This document shows, one piece after another, positions 7,257-15,740 of a stretch of 37,150 nt of DNA (position 1 is the stretch's first letter; each line of letters begins with the position of its first letter). The translations under genes were made by a program, and so were the position numbers. Source of the DNA: Alphaproteobacteria bacterium (lineage in GTDB: Bacteria; Pseudomonadota; Alphaproteobacteria; Acetobacterales; Acetobacteraceae); contig JAFKFI010000086.1 of NCBI GenBank assembly GCA_017307285.1, positions 1 through 37,150 of the forward strand. Direction: 5' to 3'. The notes beneath the pieces are model-generated. The model was not told where the DNA came from and did not search any database. It saw nothing but the letters and a program-made list of their open reading frames with translations.

Positions 7257-9163
7257 GCCGGGGTGAACACGCGCACCGGGCGGCTCTGCCCGCGCAGGGT
7301 GAGTGTGCCGATTTCTCGCAGGCTCGCGGGGTCGAGCCGCGCCGCCGTTCCGGGGCCGATGCAGATGCTGGAACCGAGCTCCTTGTTCGCTGCCTCGAGC
7401 CGCGCCGCCGTGTTCATCGCGTTGCCGTGCGCGGTGTAGTCGAGCTTGCGGCTGCCACCCACGTCCCCCACGATCGCCGGCCCCGTCTCAATGCCGATGC
7501 GCGTCCGTCCCAGTCGCAGGCGCTGCCCGAGCGGCGAGGCGCGGACAGTCTCGGTCGCCTCCAGCAGCGCCACCGCGCAGGCGACGGCGCGCGCCGGATG
7601 GAAGTCGAGCGCGAAGGGCGCGTTGAAGATCGCGTGCACGGCGTCGCCGACGATCTTCTCGACCATGCCGCCATGATCCGTCACGACCCGCGCCGCCGCG
7701 TCGAAATAAGCGTCGAGCAGCGCCACCAGATCGGCCGGGTCGGCGCGCTCGGTCATCCCGGTGAAGCCCTCGATGTCGGTGAACAGCGCGGTGATCTCGC
7801 GGGATTCTCCCCGCAGTCGCAGCGCGGCCGGGTCGGCGGCGATGCGGCGGACCACGTCAGGCGCCAGGTGCTGCTCGAAGCGCTCCCGCAGCAGGCGCGC
7901 TCGCCACTCGTCGCAAGCAAAGCGTGCCAGCGCCGCCACGGCGAAGCCGATCAGCGCCACCAGCGGCGGCCCGGCCGGGTCCACCAGCAAGCCGAGCGCG
8001 GGCACGGCAGCGAGTGCCGCGCCCGTCCAGGCCAGGCACAGGAGGACGAAGAGCCCCGCCGCCGCCAACGGCCGCAGCCGGGCGGCGAGCAACAGCCCCA
8101 ACAGGCCGAGGGCGGCTGCGGCGACCACCTCGGCGGGCCCCAGCCAAGCCGGGCGAAACGCGACAGAGCCACGCAACAGCGTCTCGATCGCCTCCGCCTG
8201 GATTTGCACGGACGGGGTCGCCGCGGAGGCCGGCGTGACCCGCAACCCGCCGACCTCCGGCGCGCTACTGCCGATCAGCACGATCCGCCCGGCCAGCCCA
8301 CGCGCCGCTGTCGGGTCCTCGAGCAGTCGGGCCGCCGAGACGGTGCGGTTCGCCCAGGCGGCGGGCGGACGCTGCATCAGCCGCATCGCGGCATCCGGGC
8401 CAAGCGGTACCGTCATGTCGCCGATGCGGAGCCGTGCCCGCTCGTCGATCAACAGCGCCCCGACCCCAGCGGCAACCCGCGCCACCTCCACCGCGAGCCC
8501 CGGCCGCAGCGTGGTACCTGTCAGCACGAGCAGCGGCACCCGGCGGATCGGACCGTCCGCATCGGCCGCCGCCACTTGTGCGCCAAAGCCTTGCGCTCCG
8601 GCAGCGACGGTCGGGGCTGGACCCACCAACCCTGGGGCCCGCCACAAGCCGGGCAATGAGATCGGCGCGCGCAGCAGGATCGGGGGCGCCGGCAAGTCCT
8701 GCCCCGATGCCGTGTCCTCGAGCGCGAAGCCGAGCACCGAAGGAGCCACGCCCAGTGCCTCGGCGAGCCGCGCGTCTCCATCGGGCAGTGCCGGCACCGG
8801 GTCCGCAACTCCATCCTCCCGCAAGATCGCGGCGGCCGAGAACCGGTCGGGGCCGGCCAGCAAGATATCCAGGGCGAGCGCCGCGGGCCGCGCTGCAGCT
8901 GCCGCCCGCACGACCCGGGCCAGCCGCGCGCGCGGCCACGGCCAGGGGCCGAGCCGGGCCAGCGTCTCCCGGTCGACATCGACGATCGCGACACCTGGTC
9001 CAACGGCGTCGCCCCTGGGCAGCAGCGACAGCAGTCGATCGAGCGTCCGCTCGCGCAAACCCTCCCGCAACCCGCCGGGCGACGCGCACCACAGCCCGAG
9101 CAGCACGGCCAATGCGACGAGCCCCGCCAGTCCCGCTGGTCGACGTCGCCCGGGCCAGACCAT
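7253..9163 (-). CDS. CHASE2-domain class III adenylate cyclase
   Basis: A 636-residue membrane protein. One N-terminal helix (about residues 9-27) leads into a periplasmic CHASE2 sensor domain (about 30-330: VAIVDVDRETLARLGPWPWP and DIRR/IVLIG-type blocks). Two to three further helices follow (about 345-420), then a cytoplasmic cyclase domain (about 460-636). The cyclase domain has ALFTDIEGFTGMTE with the first metal Asp, KIVGDAVHAIF with the second metal Asp, and LDYTAHGNAMNTAARLE with the Thr expected for ATP specificity and the N-x-x-x-R transition-state pair. All catalytic residues appear present, so the enzyme should be active and make cAMP in response to a periplasmic signal. It converges on the FecR-like gene. 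Confidence 0.92.
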   Translation of the reverse strand: MVWPGRRRPAGLAGLVALAVLLGLWCASPGGLREGLRERTLDRLLSLLPRGDAVGPGVAIVDVDRETLARLGPWPWPRARLARVVRAAAAARPAALALDILLAGPDRFSAAAILREDGVADPVPALPDGDARLAEALGVAPSVLGFALEDTASGQDLPAPPILLRAPISLPGLWRAPGLVGPAPTVAAGAQGFGAQVAAADADGPIRRVPLLVLTGTTLRPGLAVEVARVAAGVGALLIDERARLRIGDMTVPLGPDAAMRLMQRPPAAWANRTVSAARLLEDPTAARGLAGRIVLIGSSAPEVGGLRVTPASAATPSVQIQAEAIETLLRGSVAFRPAWLGPAEVVAAAALGLLGLLLAARLRPLAAAGLFVLLCLAWTGAALAAVPALGLLVDPAGPPLVALIGFAVAALARFACDEWRARLLRERFEQHLAPDVVRRIAADPAALRLRGESREITALFTDIEGFTGMTERADPADLVALLDAYFDAAARVVTDHGGMVEKIVGDAVHAIFNAPFALDFHPARAVACAVALLEATETVRASPLGQRLRLGRTRIGIETGPAIVGDVGGSRKLDYTAHGNAMNTAARLEAANKELGSSICIGPGTAARLDPASLREIGTLTLRGQSRPVRVFTPA

Positions 9164-9190
9164 CGGGCGATCGCGCGAGGGCGCCGGAGA

Positions 9191-9970
9191 CTATTCCGCC
9201 GCTTGCGCCACCCCGGCCGACGTTTCGACCGATGGCGCCGCGACCTCGCGCGTCGCGAAATCGCCCGGTGCCACGATTTCCAGGATCACCACGTCGTCGC
9301 TATGCGCCACCTCGGCGTGACGGATCAGCGGCGGCTGATACACCATCGAGCCCCGCTCCAGCCGCGCGCGTCCGATATCCTCGTACTCGAACTCCACCCA
9401 GCCATCGAGCACGTAGACGAACTGGAACCCGAGATCATGCGTGTGCCACTGGCCATGCGGATGCGTGCCCGGCACCACCTTCACTATATGCGCGCCGATG
9501 GCGCCCTTGGTCGCGCCGTTCACCCCGAAGTCGCGATAGACAAAGTAGTCGCGCAGCCCCGCCTCGAACTCGGCATCCTTGGCGTGCTGCACAACGGCGC
9601 GAGGCTCGGTCGTGTCGCCCATCGGCGCCGAGGATGTGACGCTCAGGATTTCCAGATTGCCGCCGCAACGCAGCTCGCGATGGCGCGGACCGTTCCACGA
9701 ATAGATCACGCTGCCCGGCTCGACGCGCTGCAACCCGATATCCTCGAACTCCACCTCGAGCCAGCCCTTGGTCACATACGTGATGGAGAAGGCGTGGTCG
9801 TGGCGGTGCCAGTCATCCTGCGCCGGCGCGTCGGGCACCGCGCGGATCACGCGGGCAACGAACTTCCCCCCGGTCACATCGGCGATGCCGAGATCGCGAT
9901 AGGTGAACCCCGGCAACTGGCCGGGCGTGAAGGCGTCGTCCCTCGCGTGGCGAACCAACGTGCGCTGCAT
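9191..9970 (-). CDS. Bicupin protein with two similar cupin halves
   Basis: A 259-residue soluble protein made of two homologous cupin domains in tandem. Each half opens with A-[RK]-D-x-x-F and FxYRD[LF]G and continues with WH.HD and then V..GW[LV]E[VF]E[FY]EDIG. The metal-binding histidines are WHRHDH and a later PRH in the first half, WHTHD and IRH in the second, so both sites look able to bind a metal. The likely role is a dioxygenase or sugar-binding/isomerase-type activity, but the substrate cannot be told. Start is ATG at 9970 with GGAGGA at 9977-9982. The gene is followed at 27 bases by the cyclase gene on the same strand. Confidence 0.82.
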   Translation of the reverse strand: MQRTLVRHARDDAFTPGQLPGFTYRDLGIADVTGGKFVARVIRAVPDAPAQDDWHRHDHAFSITYVTKGWLEVEFEDIGLQRVEPGSVIYSWNGPRHRELRCGGNLEILSVTSSAPMGDTTEPRAVVQHAKDAEFEAGLRDYFVYRDFGVNGATKGAIGAHIVKVVPGTHPHGQWHTHDLGFQFVYVLDGWVEFEYEDIGRARLERGSMVYQPPLIRHAEVAHSDDVVILEIVAPGDFATREVAAPSVETSAGVAQAAE

Positions 9971-10019
9971 GGCCCATCCTCCGATTTTCCCGGCGGATGA
10001 TAGGACCATTACGGCGGAA

Positions 10020-10175
10020 TCACCACGGCCAGTCGCGGCCGCCCGTCGCGGGATCGTTCGCCGTCCCCGGAGCACCCGCGACATTGGTGCTGTGCCGCGT
10101 GCTCACGCCCTGAACCTGCGCGCAACCGGCAACAAGAGCGAGGAGAATGGCAACCACCACCAGCGCACGCATCAT
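10020..10175 (-). CDS. Small lipoprotein (51 aa)
   Basis: A short gene easily missed. It reads MMRALVVVAILLALVAGC, a short basic start, hydrophobic core and lipobox L-V-A-G-C with Cys18 as lipid site. A mature tail of 34 residues follows, rich in Gly, Thr, Ser and Asn, and ends NDPATGGRDWPW before TGA at 10020-10022. Two adjacent ATGs (10175 and 10172) are possible starts; GGAG at 10179-10182 favours the second. It follows the DUF3597 gene (stop 10189) by 13 bases on the same strand, so the two are probably one transcript. The end NDPATGGRDWPW looks conserved-like because of its Trp residues. The function is unknown; it is predicted to sit in the envelope. Confidence 0.72.
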   Translation of the reverse strand: MMRALVVVAILLALVAGCAQVQGVSTRHSTNVAGAPGTANDPATGGRDWPW

Positions 10176-10188
10176 GATCTCCGTTGCG

Positions 10189-10608
10189 CTACACCTTCAG
10201 CGAGTCAGGCACCTTGCCGCCGTTCTCCGCCAGCTTCTGCATGACCTGCTTGTGCAGCCAGATATTCATGCTGGCGGAATCGTTCTGATCGCCAGGATAG
10301 TTCAGCTCCGTCGCCAGCTGCTTGCGCGCGTCGAGGCTGCTGTCGAGATCGAGCAGCTTCATCAGATCGACGATCGATTGCCGCCAGTTGCTCGGCCCCT
10401 TCTTCTCCAGCGCGATCGCGGTCAGCACCGCCTCCACATCCACCGGCGCCTGCGGCGCGGAGGTCGCGGCCGGGGTGTAGGAGGGCGGCGCGCCCGGCTC
10501 CGGCGTGGCCGCCGAGGATTCCGGGGTGGGCGAGGCGGACGTCCCACTCGCGGCGGCGGCAGTAGGGTGGCCGAAGATCTTCGACATGATCGAACCAAAA
10601 ATGCTCAT
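10189..10608 (-). CDS. DUF3597 domain protein
   Basis: A 139-residue protein. The start MSIFGSIMSKIFG and the C-terminal half (VDVEAVLTAIALEKKG, SIVDLMKLLDLDSSLDARKQ, YPGDQNDSASMNIWLHKQVM) are characteristic of DUF3597 proteins, known widely in proteobacteria as small helical proteins of unknown role. Between them is a Pro/Ala/Ser/Thr linker of about 40 residues. Members often occur beside, or fused to, LysM or other envelope modules, so a cell-envelope role is possible, but that is family knowledge and not seen here. Start is the ATG at 10608, with GGAGCG close upstream on the minus strand. A 51-residue lipoprotein gene follows 13 bases downstream. Confidence 0.85.
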   Translation of the reverse strand: MSIFGSIMSKIFGHPTAAAASGTSASPTPESSAATPEPGAPPSYTPAATSAPQAPVDVEAVLTAIALEKKGPSNWRQSIVDLMKLLDLDSSLDARKQLATELNYPGDQNDSASMNIWLHKQVMQKLAENGGKVPDSLKV

Positions 10609-10685
10609 CGCGGCGCTCCTGTGGTCGGGAGAACCGTAGCCGAGCCGTCCGTCGCCGCCGGCTCAACAAGCCGCGAGTGGGGCGA

Positions 10686-12230
10686 TCAGGCGGCGACGCG
10701 CTCGGCGCGATGGTCCTTGATGTCGCGGAACGTGAGCCCGGCATTGAGCTCGGCGGCGCGCCGCATCATGAAGCTGGAGGTCGCGAGGAACACCGGGTCG
10801 CCGTCGAGATCATCGGCAATCGCGTTGCGGTTCTCGGCGATGAACCGGTCGAGCGCCGCGCGATCCTCGCTCGACACCCAGCGGGCCAGCGAAAACGGCG
10901 AGTCGTCGAACCCAATCGCGACGCCATATTCGCCGGCCAGCCGCGCCTGCAGCACATCGAGCTGCAGCGTGCCGACGACACCCACCAGCGGCGGCGCGCC
11001 GTCGCGGGGGCGGAACAGCTGGATCACACCCTCCTCGGCCAATTCCGCCAGCGCCTGACGCAGCTTCTTCGCCTTCATCGCGTCGTCGAGCCGCACGCGG
11101 CGCAGGATTTCGGGCGCGAAATACGGCACGCCGACGAAGCTCAGCGCCTCGCCCTCGGTCAGCGTGTCGCCGATGCGCAAGGTGCCGTGATTGGGAATGC
11201 CCACTACGTCGCCAGCGAACGCCTCATCGGCGATCTCGCGCTCCCGGGCGAAGAAGAACTGCGGCGCGTGCAGCGGGATCAGCTTGCCGGTACGAACCTG
11301 CTTAAGGCGCATCCCGCGCGTGAGGCGCCCCGAGCAGACGCGCGCGAAGGCGATGCGGTCGCGGTGATTGGGGTCCATGTTCGCCTGGATCTTGAACACC
11401 AGCGCGGTGAGACCAGGCTCGCTCGCCTCCACGACGCGCGTATCGGCCGGCTGCGCGCGGGGCCGCGGCCCGAACTCGGCGAGCGCGTCGAGCAAATCGG
11501 TAATGCCGATGTCGCGGATCGCGCTGCCGAAGAACACCGGCGTCAGGTGCCCGGCGGCGAACGGCTCCACCTCGAACTCGGGCAGCGCGGCACGCACCAG
11601 ATCCACCTCGTCGCCCAGCGCCTGCAACCGCGGATCGGATTGCGCCAGTTCCTGCGTGAGCCGGTACTCGCGCGAGCGCAGATCGTAGGTGCCGACGAAC
11701 TCCGCCGCCCGGCCGACCGGCCAAGTCACTGGCGCGGTGTCGAGCGCCAGACCAGCGGAAATCTCGTCGAGCAACTCCAGCGGATCGCGACTCTCGCGAT
11801 CCATCTTGTTGATAAATGTAACGATCGGAATGTCGCGCAGCCGGCAGATCTCGAACAGCTTGCGCGTGCGCGCCTCGATGCCCTTGGCCGCGTCGATCAC
11901 CATGACGGCGGAATCCACGGCCGTCAGCGTGCGGTACGTATCCTCGGAGAAATCCTCGTGCCCTGGCGTGTCGAGCAGGTTGAACACGCAGCCCTTGTGC
12001 TCGAACGTCATAACCGACGTAACGACCGAGATGCCGCGCTCGCGCTCAATCCCCATCCAGTCCGAACGCGTGCGCCGCCGCTCGCCCTTCGCACGCACAT
12101 TACCGGCAAGCTGGATCGCGCCGCCCGCGCGCAACAGCCGCTCGGTAAGCGTGGTCTTGCCCGCGTCCGGGTGCGAGATGATCGCGAAAGTGCGACGGCG
12201 GGCGATCTCCGCCGCTGGGTCAAGCGTCAT
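10686..12230 (-). CDS. prfC: Peptide chain release factor 3
   Basis: A 514-residue translational GTPase. G1 is HPDAGKTTL, G2/switch I includes MGIERERGISV, G3 is DTPGHEDFSEDT and G4 is NKMD. Length, and the sequence RTLTAVDSAVMVIDAAKGIE after G3, fit release factor 3 rather than EF-G or LepA. RF3 removes RF1 and RF2 from the ribosome after peptide release and assists quality control. It acts in the cytoplasm. The gene stands between two minus-strand small genes and is not obviously co-transcribed with rpsD. Nothing is odd about it; all GTP-binding motifs are intact. Confidence 0.96.
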   Translation of the reverse strand: MTLDPAAEIARRRTFAIISHPDAGKTTLTERLLRAGGAIQLAGNVRAKGERRRTRSDWMGIERERGISVVTSVMTFEHKGCVFNLLDTPGHEDFSEDTYRTLTAVDSAVMVIDAAKGIEARTRKLFEICRLRDIPIVTFINKMDRESRDPLELLDEISAGLALDTAPVTWPVGRAAEFVGTYDLRSREYRLTQELAQSDPRLQALGDEVDLVRAALPEFEVEPFAAGHLTPVFFGSAIRDIGITDLLDALAEFGPRPRAQPADTRVVEASEPGLTALVFKIQANMDPNHRDRIAFARVCSGRLTRGMRLKQVRTGKLIPLHAPQFFFAREREIADEAFAGDVVGIPNHGTLRIGDTLTEGEALSFVGVPYFAPEILRRVRLDDAMKAKKLRQALAELAEEGVIQLFRPRDGAPPLVGVVGTLQLDVLQARLAGEYGVAIGFDDSPFSLARWVSSEDRAALDRFIAENRNAIADDLDGDPVFLATSSFMMRRAAELNAGLTFRDIKDHRAERVAA

Positions 12231-12240
12231 GTGTTCTCGA

Positions 12241-12450
12241 TCAGAGCCAGTGAAATCCGTGCGCCATCACGCCAAGGAGGCCGGCGAACGCGCCGAGCAC
12301 GGCGACGAAGCCGCCCAGCATGATCCCGACAATCCAGCGAAAATCCGCGCGCTGGTCGGAAGCCAGGGTATCGAGCCGCCGCTCCACTCGCTCGATCGCG
12401 GCGGAGGTGGTCTGCGCTAGATGCTCCAGCACGGCGACCCGGGCTTCCAT
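12241..12450 (-). CDS. Small coiled-coil/membrane protein (XhlA- or DUF1640-like)
   Basis: A 69-residue protein from the ATG at 12450: a coiled-coil-like N-terminal 40 residues (MEARVAVLEHLAQTTSAAIE, VERRLDTLASDQRADFRW) followed by a single membrane helix (IVGIMLGGFVAVLGAFAGLLGVMA) and HGFHWL. This pattern is shared by hemolysin XhlA and DUF1640-type small membrane proteins found on chromosomes and prophages. A GTG start at 12498 would add 16 residues. The gene begins soon after rpsD ends and ends 11 bases before prfC begins, both on the same strand, so it may be read as part of that run. No other phage genes are near, so a phage origin is not supported. Confidence 0.65.
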   Translation of the reverse strand: MEARVAVLEHLAQTTSAAIERVERRLDTLASDQRADFRWIVGIMLGGFVAVLGAFAGLLGVMAHGFHWL

Positions 12451-12510
12451 CCTTGAATCGTAGGGATGAAAGCCGCCAGGTTCAACCTGATCCGGCACGG
12501 CGGGACGGAA

Positions 12511-13125
12511 TCAGCGGGAGTAGAACTCCACCACCAGGTTGGGTTCCATCTGCACCGGGTACGGCACGTCGGTCAGCTTCGGCGCGCGGGCGAAGCGGCC
12601 CTTCATGGCGCGGTGGTCGACCTCCAGATACTCCGGCACGTCGCGCTCCGGGCTCTGGGCGGCGTCCAGCACCACGGCGAGCTGCTTGGACTTCTCACGC
12701 ACCTCGATGGTGTCGTTGTCCTTCACCAGGTACGAGGGAATGTTCAGCCGCTTGCCGTTCACCAGCACATGCCCGTGCGAGACGAACTGGCGGGCGGCGA
12801 AGGGGGTGATGGCGAACTTCAGGCGGTAGCACACCGCGTCCAGCCGGCGCTCCAGGATCTCGATGAGGTTCTCGCTGGTATCGCCCTTCCGGCGCACCGC
12901 CTCTTCGTAATACTTGCGGAACTGCTTCTCGCCGATATTGCCGTAGTAGCCCTTGAGCTTCTGCTTGGCCATCAGCTGCGTGCCGAAGTCGGTCGCCTTC
13001 TTGCGCCGCTGGCCGTGCTGGCCGGGACCGTATTCCCGCTTGTTGATCGGCGACTTCGCCCGGCCCCAGAGGTTCACCCCCAGGCGGCGATTGATCTTGT
13101 ATTTGCTTTCGGCGCGCTTGGTCAT
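12511..13125 (-). CDS. rpsD: 30S ribosomal protein S4
   Basis: A 204-residue protein, the normal length for bacterial S4. It has the conserved N-terminal [14 protein letters not shown] and KRKKA-type basic region and the S4 RNA-binding domain [12 protein letters not shown] and [21 protein letters not shown]4 binds 16S rRNA early in small-subunit assembly. In many bacteria rpsD lies in the alpha operon; here, as in most Alphaproteobacteria, it stands alone. The 181 bases between it and the next gene hold its promoter and leader, where I see GC-rich stems but no clear boxes. Confidence 0.97.
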   Translation of the reverse strand: MTKRAESKYKINRRLGVNLWGRAKSPINKREYGPGQHGQRRKKATDFGTQLMAKQKLKGYYGNIGEKQFRKYYEEAVRRKGDTSENLIEILERRLDAVCYRLKFAITPFAARQFVSHGHVLVNGKRLNIPSYLVKDNDTIEVREKSKQLAVVLDAAQSPERDVPEYLEVDHRAMKGRFARAPKLTDVPYPVQMEPNLVVEFYSR

Positions 13126-13306
13126 GCGCGTGGCCCCTTGCTTCTATGCCTCACCCTCGCTGGGATTGGCCTTGTTGCACCGGTAGGCCGCAAATGGCGA
13201 GCGGCGGGCGCGGGCCAGAGCCCGTCCACGTTCCCGGCAATGCGCGGCCTATAGGGGGGCCGGCCGCCGCTTGTCAAACCGCGACGCGGCCCCTACCACC
13301 CGCGGC

Positions 13307-13510
13307 ATGGTCCAGCGCAGCGATATTCTCTGGCTCGGGGTGGCGGGCGGCGTGGCCGGCGGGCTGGTCGGCGGCCTCATGCTCGGCATCGGCATGGACC
13401 TCATCGTCAACGGCCAGCCGCTCGGCTGGCTGATCATGCTCCCCGGCGCGCCCGCCTCGGCCCTGCCCGGCTGGCTAATGGCCCGCCGCCTCGCCAGCCA
13501 GCTTCGCTAG
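13307..13510 (+). CDS. Small two-helix membrane protein, unknown function
   Basis: A 67-residue protein with two predicted membrane helices. The first, LWLGVAGGVAGGLVGGLMLG, is glycine-rich with GxxxG spacing. The second, LGWLIMLPGAPASALPGWLMA, is followed by a basic C-terminus (RRLASQLR). The start chosen is ATG at 13307; a start 36 bases upstream is possible but has no better ribosome binding site. The gene is divergent from rpsD and convergent with ppa, with a hairpin between it and ppa. I do not recognise the family. Confidence 0.5.
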   Translation: MVQRSDILWLGVAGGVAGGLVGGLMLGIGMDLIVNGQPLGWLIMLPGAPASALPGWLMARRLASQLR

Positions 13511-13526
13511 CAAATCGGAATGAATT

Positions 13527-13569
13527 CCGCCCTACGGCGACCTCGTAGGGCGGATGTCAATCCGCCACT
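13527..13569. repeat. REP-like palindrome between convergent genes
   Basis: CCGCCCTACG (13527-13536) and CGTAGGGCGG (13544-13553) are perfect 10-bp inverted arms with a 7-base loop. A further AATCCGCC continues the GGCGGAT-style arm to about 13567. Sequences of the form CGTAGGGCGGAT are a common extragenic palindromic type in proteobacteria. It lies between two converging genes (stops at 13510 and 13571), where it could also act as a bidirectional terminator. Confidence 0.7.
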
Positions 13570-13570
13570 T

Positions 13571-14104
13571 TCACTTGGGCTTCTTCGCCCGCTCGATCGC
13601 CGCGCGAATGAAGGCCCGCGCCTCCTCCGCGTCCCCCCAGCCCTCCATCCGCGCCCACTTGCCGGGCTCGAGGTCCTTGTAGTGCGAGAAGAAGTGCTCG
13701 ATCTGCTCGCGGGTGATGTCGGGCAGGTCGGTGTAGCTCAGCACCTTGAGATAGCGCTTGGTGAGATGCGGCGAGGGCACCGCGACGATCTTCTCGTCGC
13801 CGCCGCTGTCGTCCGTCATCTTCAGCACACCAATCGGACGAACATTCATGATCGCGCCGGGGACGATCGGGCGGGTGCTGGCCACCAGCACGTCGATCGG
13901 ATCGCCGTCCTCCGACAGCGTGTGCGGCACGAAGCCGTAATTTCCGGGATAGCGCATCGGCGTGTGCAGGAAGCGGTCGACAACCAGCGTGCCGGCCGCC
14001 TTGTCCATCTCGTATTTGATCGGCTCCCCGCCGACGCCGACCTCGATCACGACATTGACGTCCTCGGGCGGGTTCCTGCCGATCGCCACCGCGTCGAGAT
14101 TCAT
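13571..14104 (-). CDS. ppa: Inorganic pyrophosphatase, family I
   Basis: A 177-residue cytoplasmic enzyme that hydrolyses pyrophosphate to phosphate and so pulls nucleic acid and aminoacyl-tRNA synthesis forward. The signature [10 protein letters not shown] carries the D-x-D-P-x-D metal-binding aspartates, and [18 protein letters not shown] is the conserved substrate-binding stretch. Length and motifs match bacterial family I enzymes. It begins 10 bases after the stop of the enoyl-CoA hydratase gene on the same strand, so the two are probably co-transcribed. No defects seen. Confidence 0.96.
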   Translation of the reverse strand: MNLDAVAIGRNPPEDVNVVIEVGVGGEPIKYEMDKAAGTLVVDRFLHTPMRYPGNYGFVPHTLSEDGDPIDVLVASTRPIVPGAIMNVRPIGVLKMTDDSGGDEKIVAVPSPHLTKRYLKVLSYTDLPDITREQIEHFFSHYKDLEPGKWARMEGWGDAEEARAFIRAAIERAKKPK

Positions 14105-14114
14105 TGCTGTATCC

Positions 14115-14900
14115 TTACTTCTTGCGCTTGGCCAGCCGCGCCGCCACCGCCGCCGCGACGATCGGAGAGCGCCGGCTTGCCGTCGAGGCCGCGTCGGCCT
14201 CGGCGGGATCCATATTGGCGTCCGCGATCCGGTTGATCGCCCGCTTCATACCCTGGATCACCTCGGCACTCGGCGCATTGGCGATCAGCCCGGCGATCAT
14301 ATCCACCCGTGTATGCAGCGCCTCGAGATCGGGCACGATCTCGTCGAGATAGCCGATCCGCAGCATCTCCTCGGCGTGCAAGGTCTCGCCCAGCAGGAAC
14401 AACCGCTTGGCCGCCCCCGGCGTCATGCGCGTGACGTAGCGCCGGATGCCGCTCGCGTAATAATGCAGCCCGATCTGCCCGGCCGGCATCATGATCCGGG
14501 TCTGAGCCACGCCGATGCGGAAGTCGCAAGCGAGCGCCAGATCGGTGCCGCCGCCATACACGCCGCCATTCAGCGCCGCGATAGTCGGCGCCCGCATCGT
14601 CTCCACCCGGTCGACCAGGGTGCCGAACGAGAAGCGGTCGCTCACCGGCGCGGCACCCGAGGCGCCCTTGGCCAAGGTGCCGAGATCGTAGCCCGAGCAG
14701 AAGCTGCGGCCGTTGCCGGTCAGCACGACCACCCGCACCTCCGGGTTGTCGTCGATCTCGGCCAGCGCGTCGCCCAACGCCGCCAGATCGGTGCCGTCCA
14801 GCCGGTTGTGCATCGCCGGGCGGTTGAGCGTGACGGTCGCGCGACCGTCGGCAATTTCGACCAGCAGCGGGTTCTCGTCGGATGGCGGCTTCACGTTCAT
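14115..14900 (-). CDS. Enoyl-CoA hydratase/isomerase family protein
   Basis: A 261-residue crotonase-fold protein. The CoA and oxyanion-hole region reads [18 protein letters not shown], and the second backbone block is [24 protein letters not shown], both standard for the family. The catalytic Glu of classic hydratases is at a position here occupied by a different surrounding ([13 protein letters not shown]), so it could be a hydratase or another crotonase-family isomerase or hydrolase; the substrate is unclear. Start is ATG at 14900 with GAGAGGAAA upstream. It is read after the TrmJ-type gene (stop at 14936) and before ppa on one strand, likely as one transcript. Confidence 0.85.
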   Translation of the reverse strand: MNVKPPSDENPLLVEIADGRATVTLNRPAMHNRLDGTDLAALGDALAEIDDNPEVRVVVLTGNGRSFCSGYDLGTLAKGASGAAPVSDRFSFGTLVDRVETMRAPTIAALNGGVYGGGTDLALACDFRIGVAQTRIMMPAGQIGLHYYASGIRRYVTRMTPGAAKRLFLLGETLHAEEMLRIGYLDEIVPDLEALHTRVDMIAGLIANAPSAEVIQGMKRAINRIADANMDPAEADAASTASRRSPIVAAAVAARLAKRKK

Positions 14901-14935
14901 CGCAGCGTTTCCTCTCGGTCTCACGCAGCGGATTA

Positions 14936-15733
14936 TCAGGTCTGCTCGCTCTCCTCCAGCCGCCCCAGCTGCCGCCGCCCATGCGCCAGCTCGGTGACGA
15001 TGCCGTGCAGGGTGCGCAATTCCTGCGACGTGACCTCGCCGCGCTCGAACAGGTGACGGATGTTGCGCACCATGCCGGGCCGCTTCGGCAGATTGCGCAG
15101 GAAGCCACAAGCGTCGAGCTCGTCCGTGAGATGGGCAAGGAAATTGTCGAGCTCTCCCTTGGTCGCCACCTTCGTCTCGTTGGTCATCAGCACGCGCGGC
15201 AACGTCTCCTCGGCCGCCGTCCACCACTCATAGGCCAGCACCATCACCGCCTGCGCGAGATTGAGCGACATGAAGGCGGGGTTCAGCGGGAACCGCACCA
15301 GCGCATCGGCCTGCGCCATGTCGTCATTATCGAGCCCGGCCCGCTCGGGACCGAACAGCACCCCCGCCCGAAGCTCGCGCGCACACACCGCCCGCAGCTC
15401 CGCCGCTGCCCCGCGCGCGGTGAGGATCGGCTTAATGATGTGGCGCGGCCGCGGACAGGTCGCATAGACGTGGTGTAGGTCGGCAATAGCATCGGCCACA
15501 CTGGAATGCAGCGTGGCCGCGTCGAGCAGCCGGTCCGCGCCCGAGGACATGCGCCACGCCTTGGCCTGCGGCCACCCGTCGCGCGGCGCTACCAGCCGGA
15601 GGTGAAAAAGCCCGCCATTGGCCATCGCCCGCGCCGCCGCGCCGATATTCTCCGCGAGCTGCGGCCGCACCAGGATCACCACAGGGCTGTTACCGGTTGG
15701 CGTGAGCTCCGCGCCGCCATCCCGCCCTGTCAC
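14936..15733 (-). CDS. TrmJ/TrmH-family tRNA 2'-O-methyltransferase
   Basis: A SpoU/TrmH-type methyltransferase of about 265 residues. Conserved motifs are VVILVRPQLAENIGAAARAM (motif 1), VLFGPERAGLDNDDM (motif 2) and FPLNPAFMSLNLAQAVMVLAYE (motif 3). These make the trefoil knot that binds S-adenosylmethionine. A C-terminal helical extension of about 90 residues is typical of TrmJ, which methylates position 32 of tRNA. The frame stays open to a TTG at 15751 that lies in a repeat; I prefer the GTG at 15733, which has GAGGGGG upstream, though the exact start is not certain. Confidence 0.85.
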   Translation of the reverse strand: MTGRDGGAELTPTGNSPVVILVRPQLAENIGAAARAMANGGLFHLRLVAPRDGWPQAKAWRMSSGADRLLDAATLHSSVADAIADLHHVYATCPRPRHIIKPILTARGAAAELRAVCARELRAGVLFGPERAGLDNDDMAQADALVRFPLNPAFMSLNLAQAVMVLAYEWWTAAEETLPRVLMTNETKVATKGELDNFLAHLTDELDACGFLRNLPKRPGMVRNIRHLFERGEVTSQELRTLHGIVTELAHGRRQLGRLEESEQT

Positions 15734-15740
15734 ACCCACC

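Noticed and set aside
6122-8659. An 845-codon open frame on the plus strand
   Set aside because: It is antisense to or out of frame with the vWA gene, the FecR gene and the cyclase, all of which show clear domain motifs; its composition is Arg/Ala/Pro-rich as expected for a shadow of GC-rich codons.
10677-12323. A 548-codon open frame on the plus strand opposite prfC
   Set aside because: Antisense to a gene with complete GTPase motifs, no domain of its own and no ribosome binding site.
12241-12498. Prophage remnant suggested by the XhlA-like protein
   Set aside because: No other phage gene nearby and the neighbours are prfC and rpsD; such small proteins occur on chromosomes.
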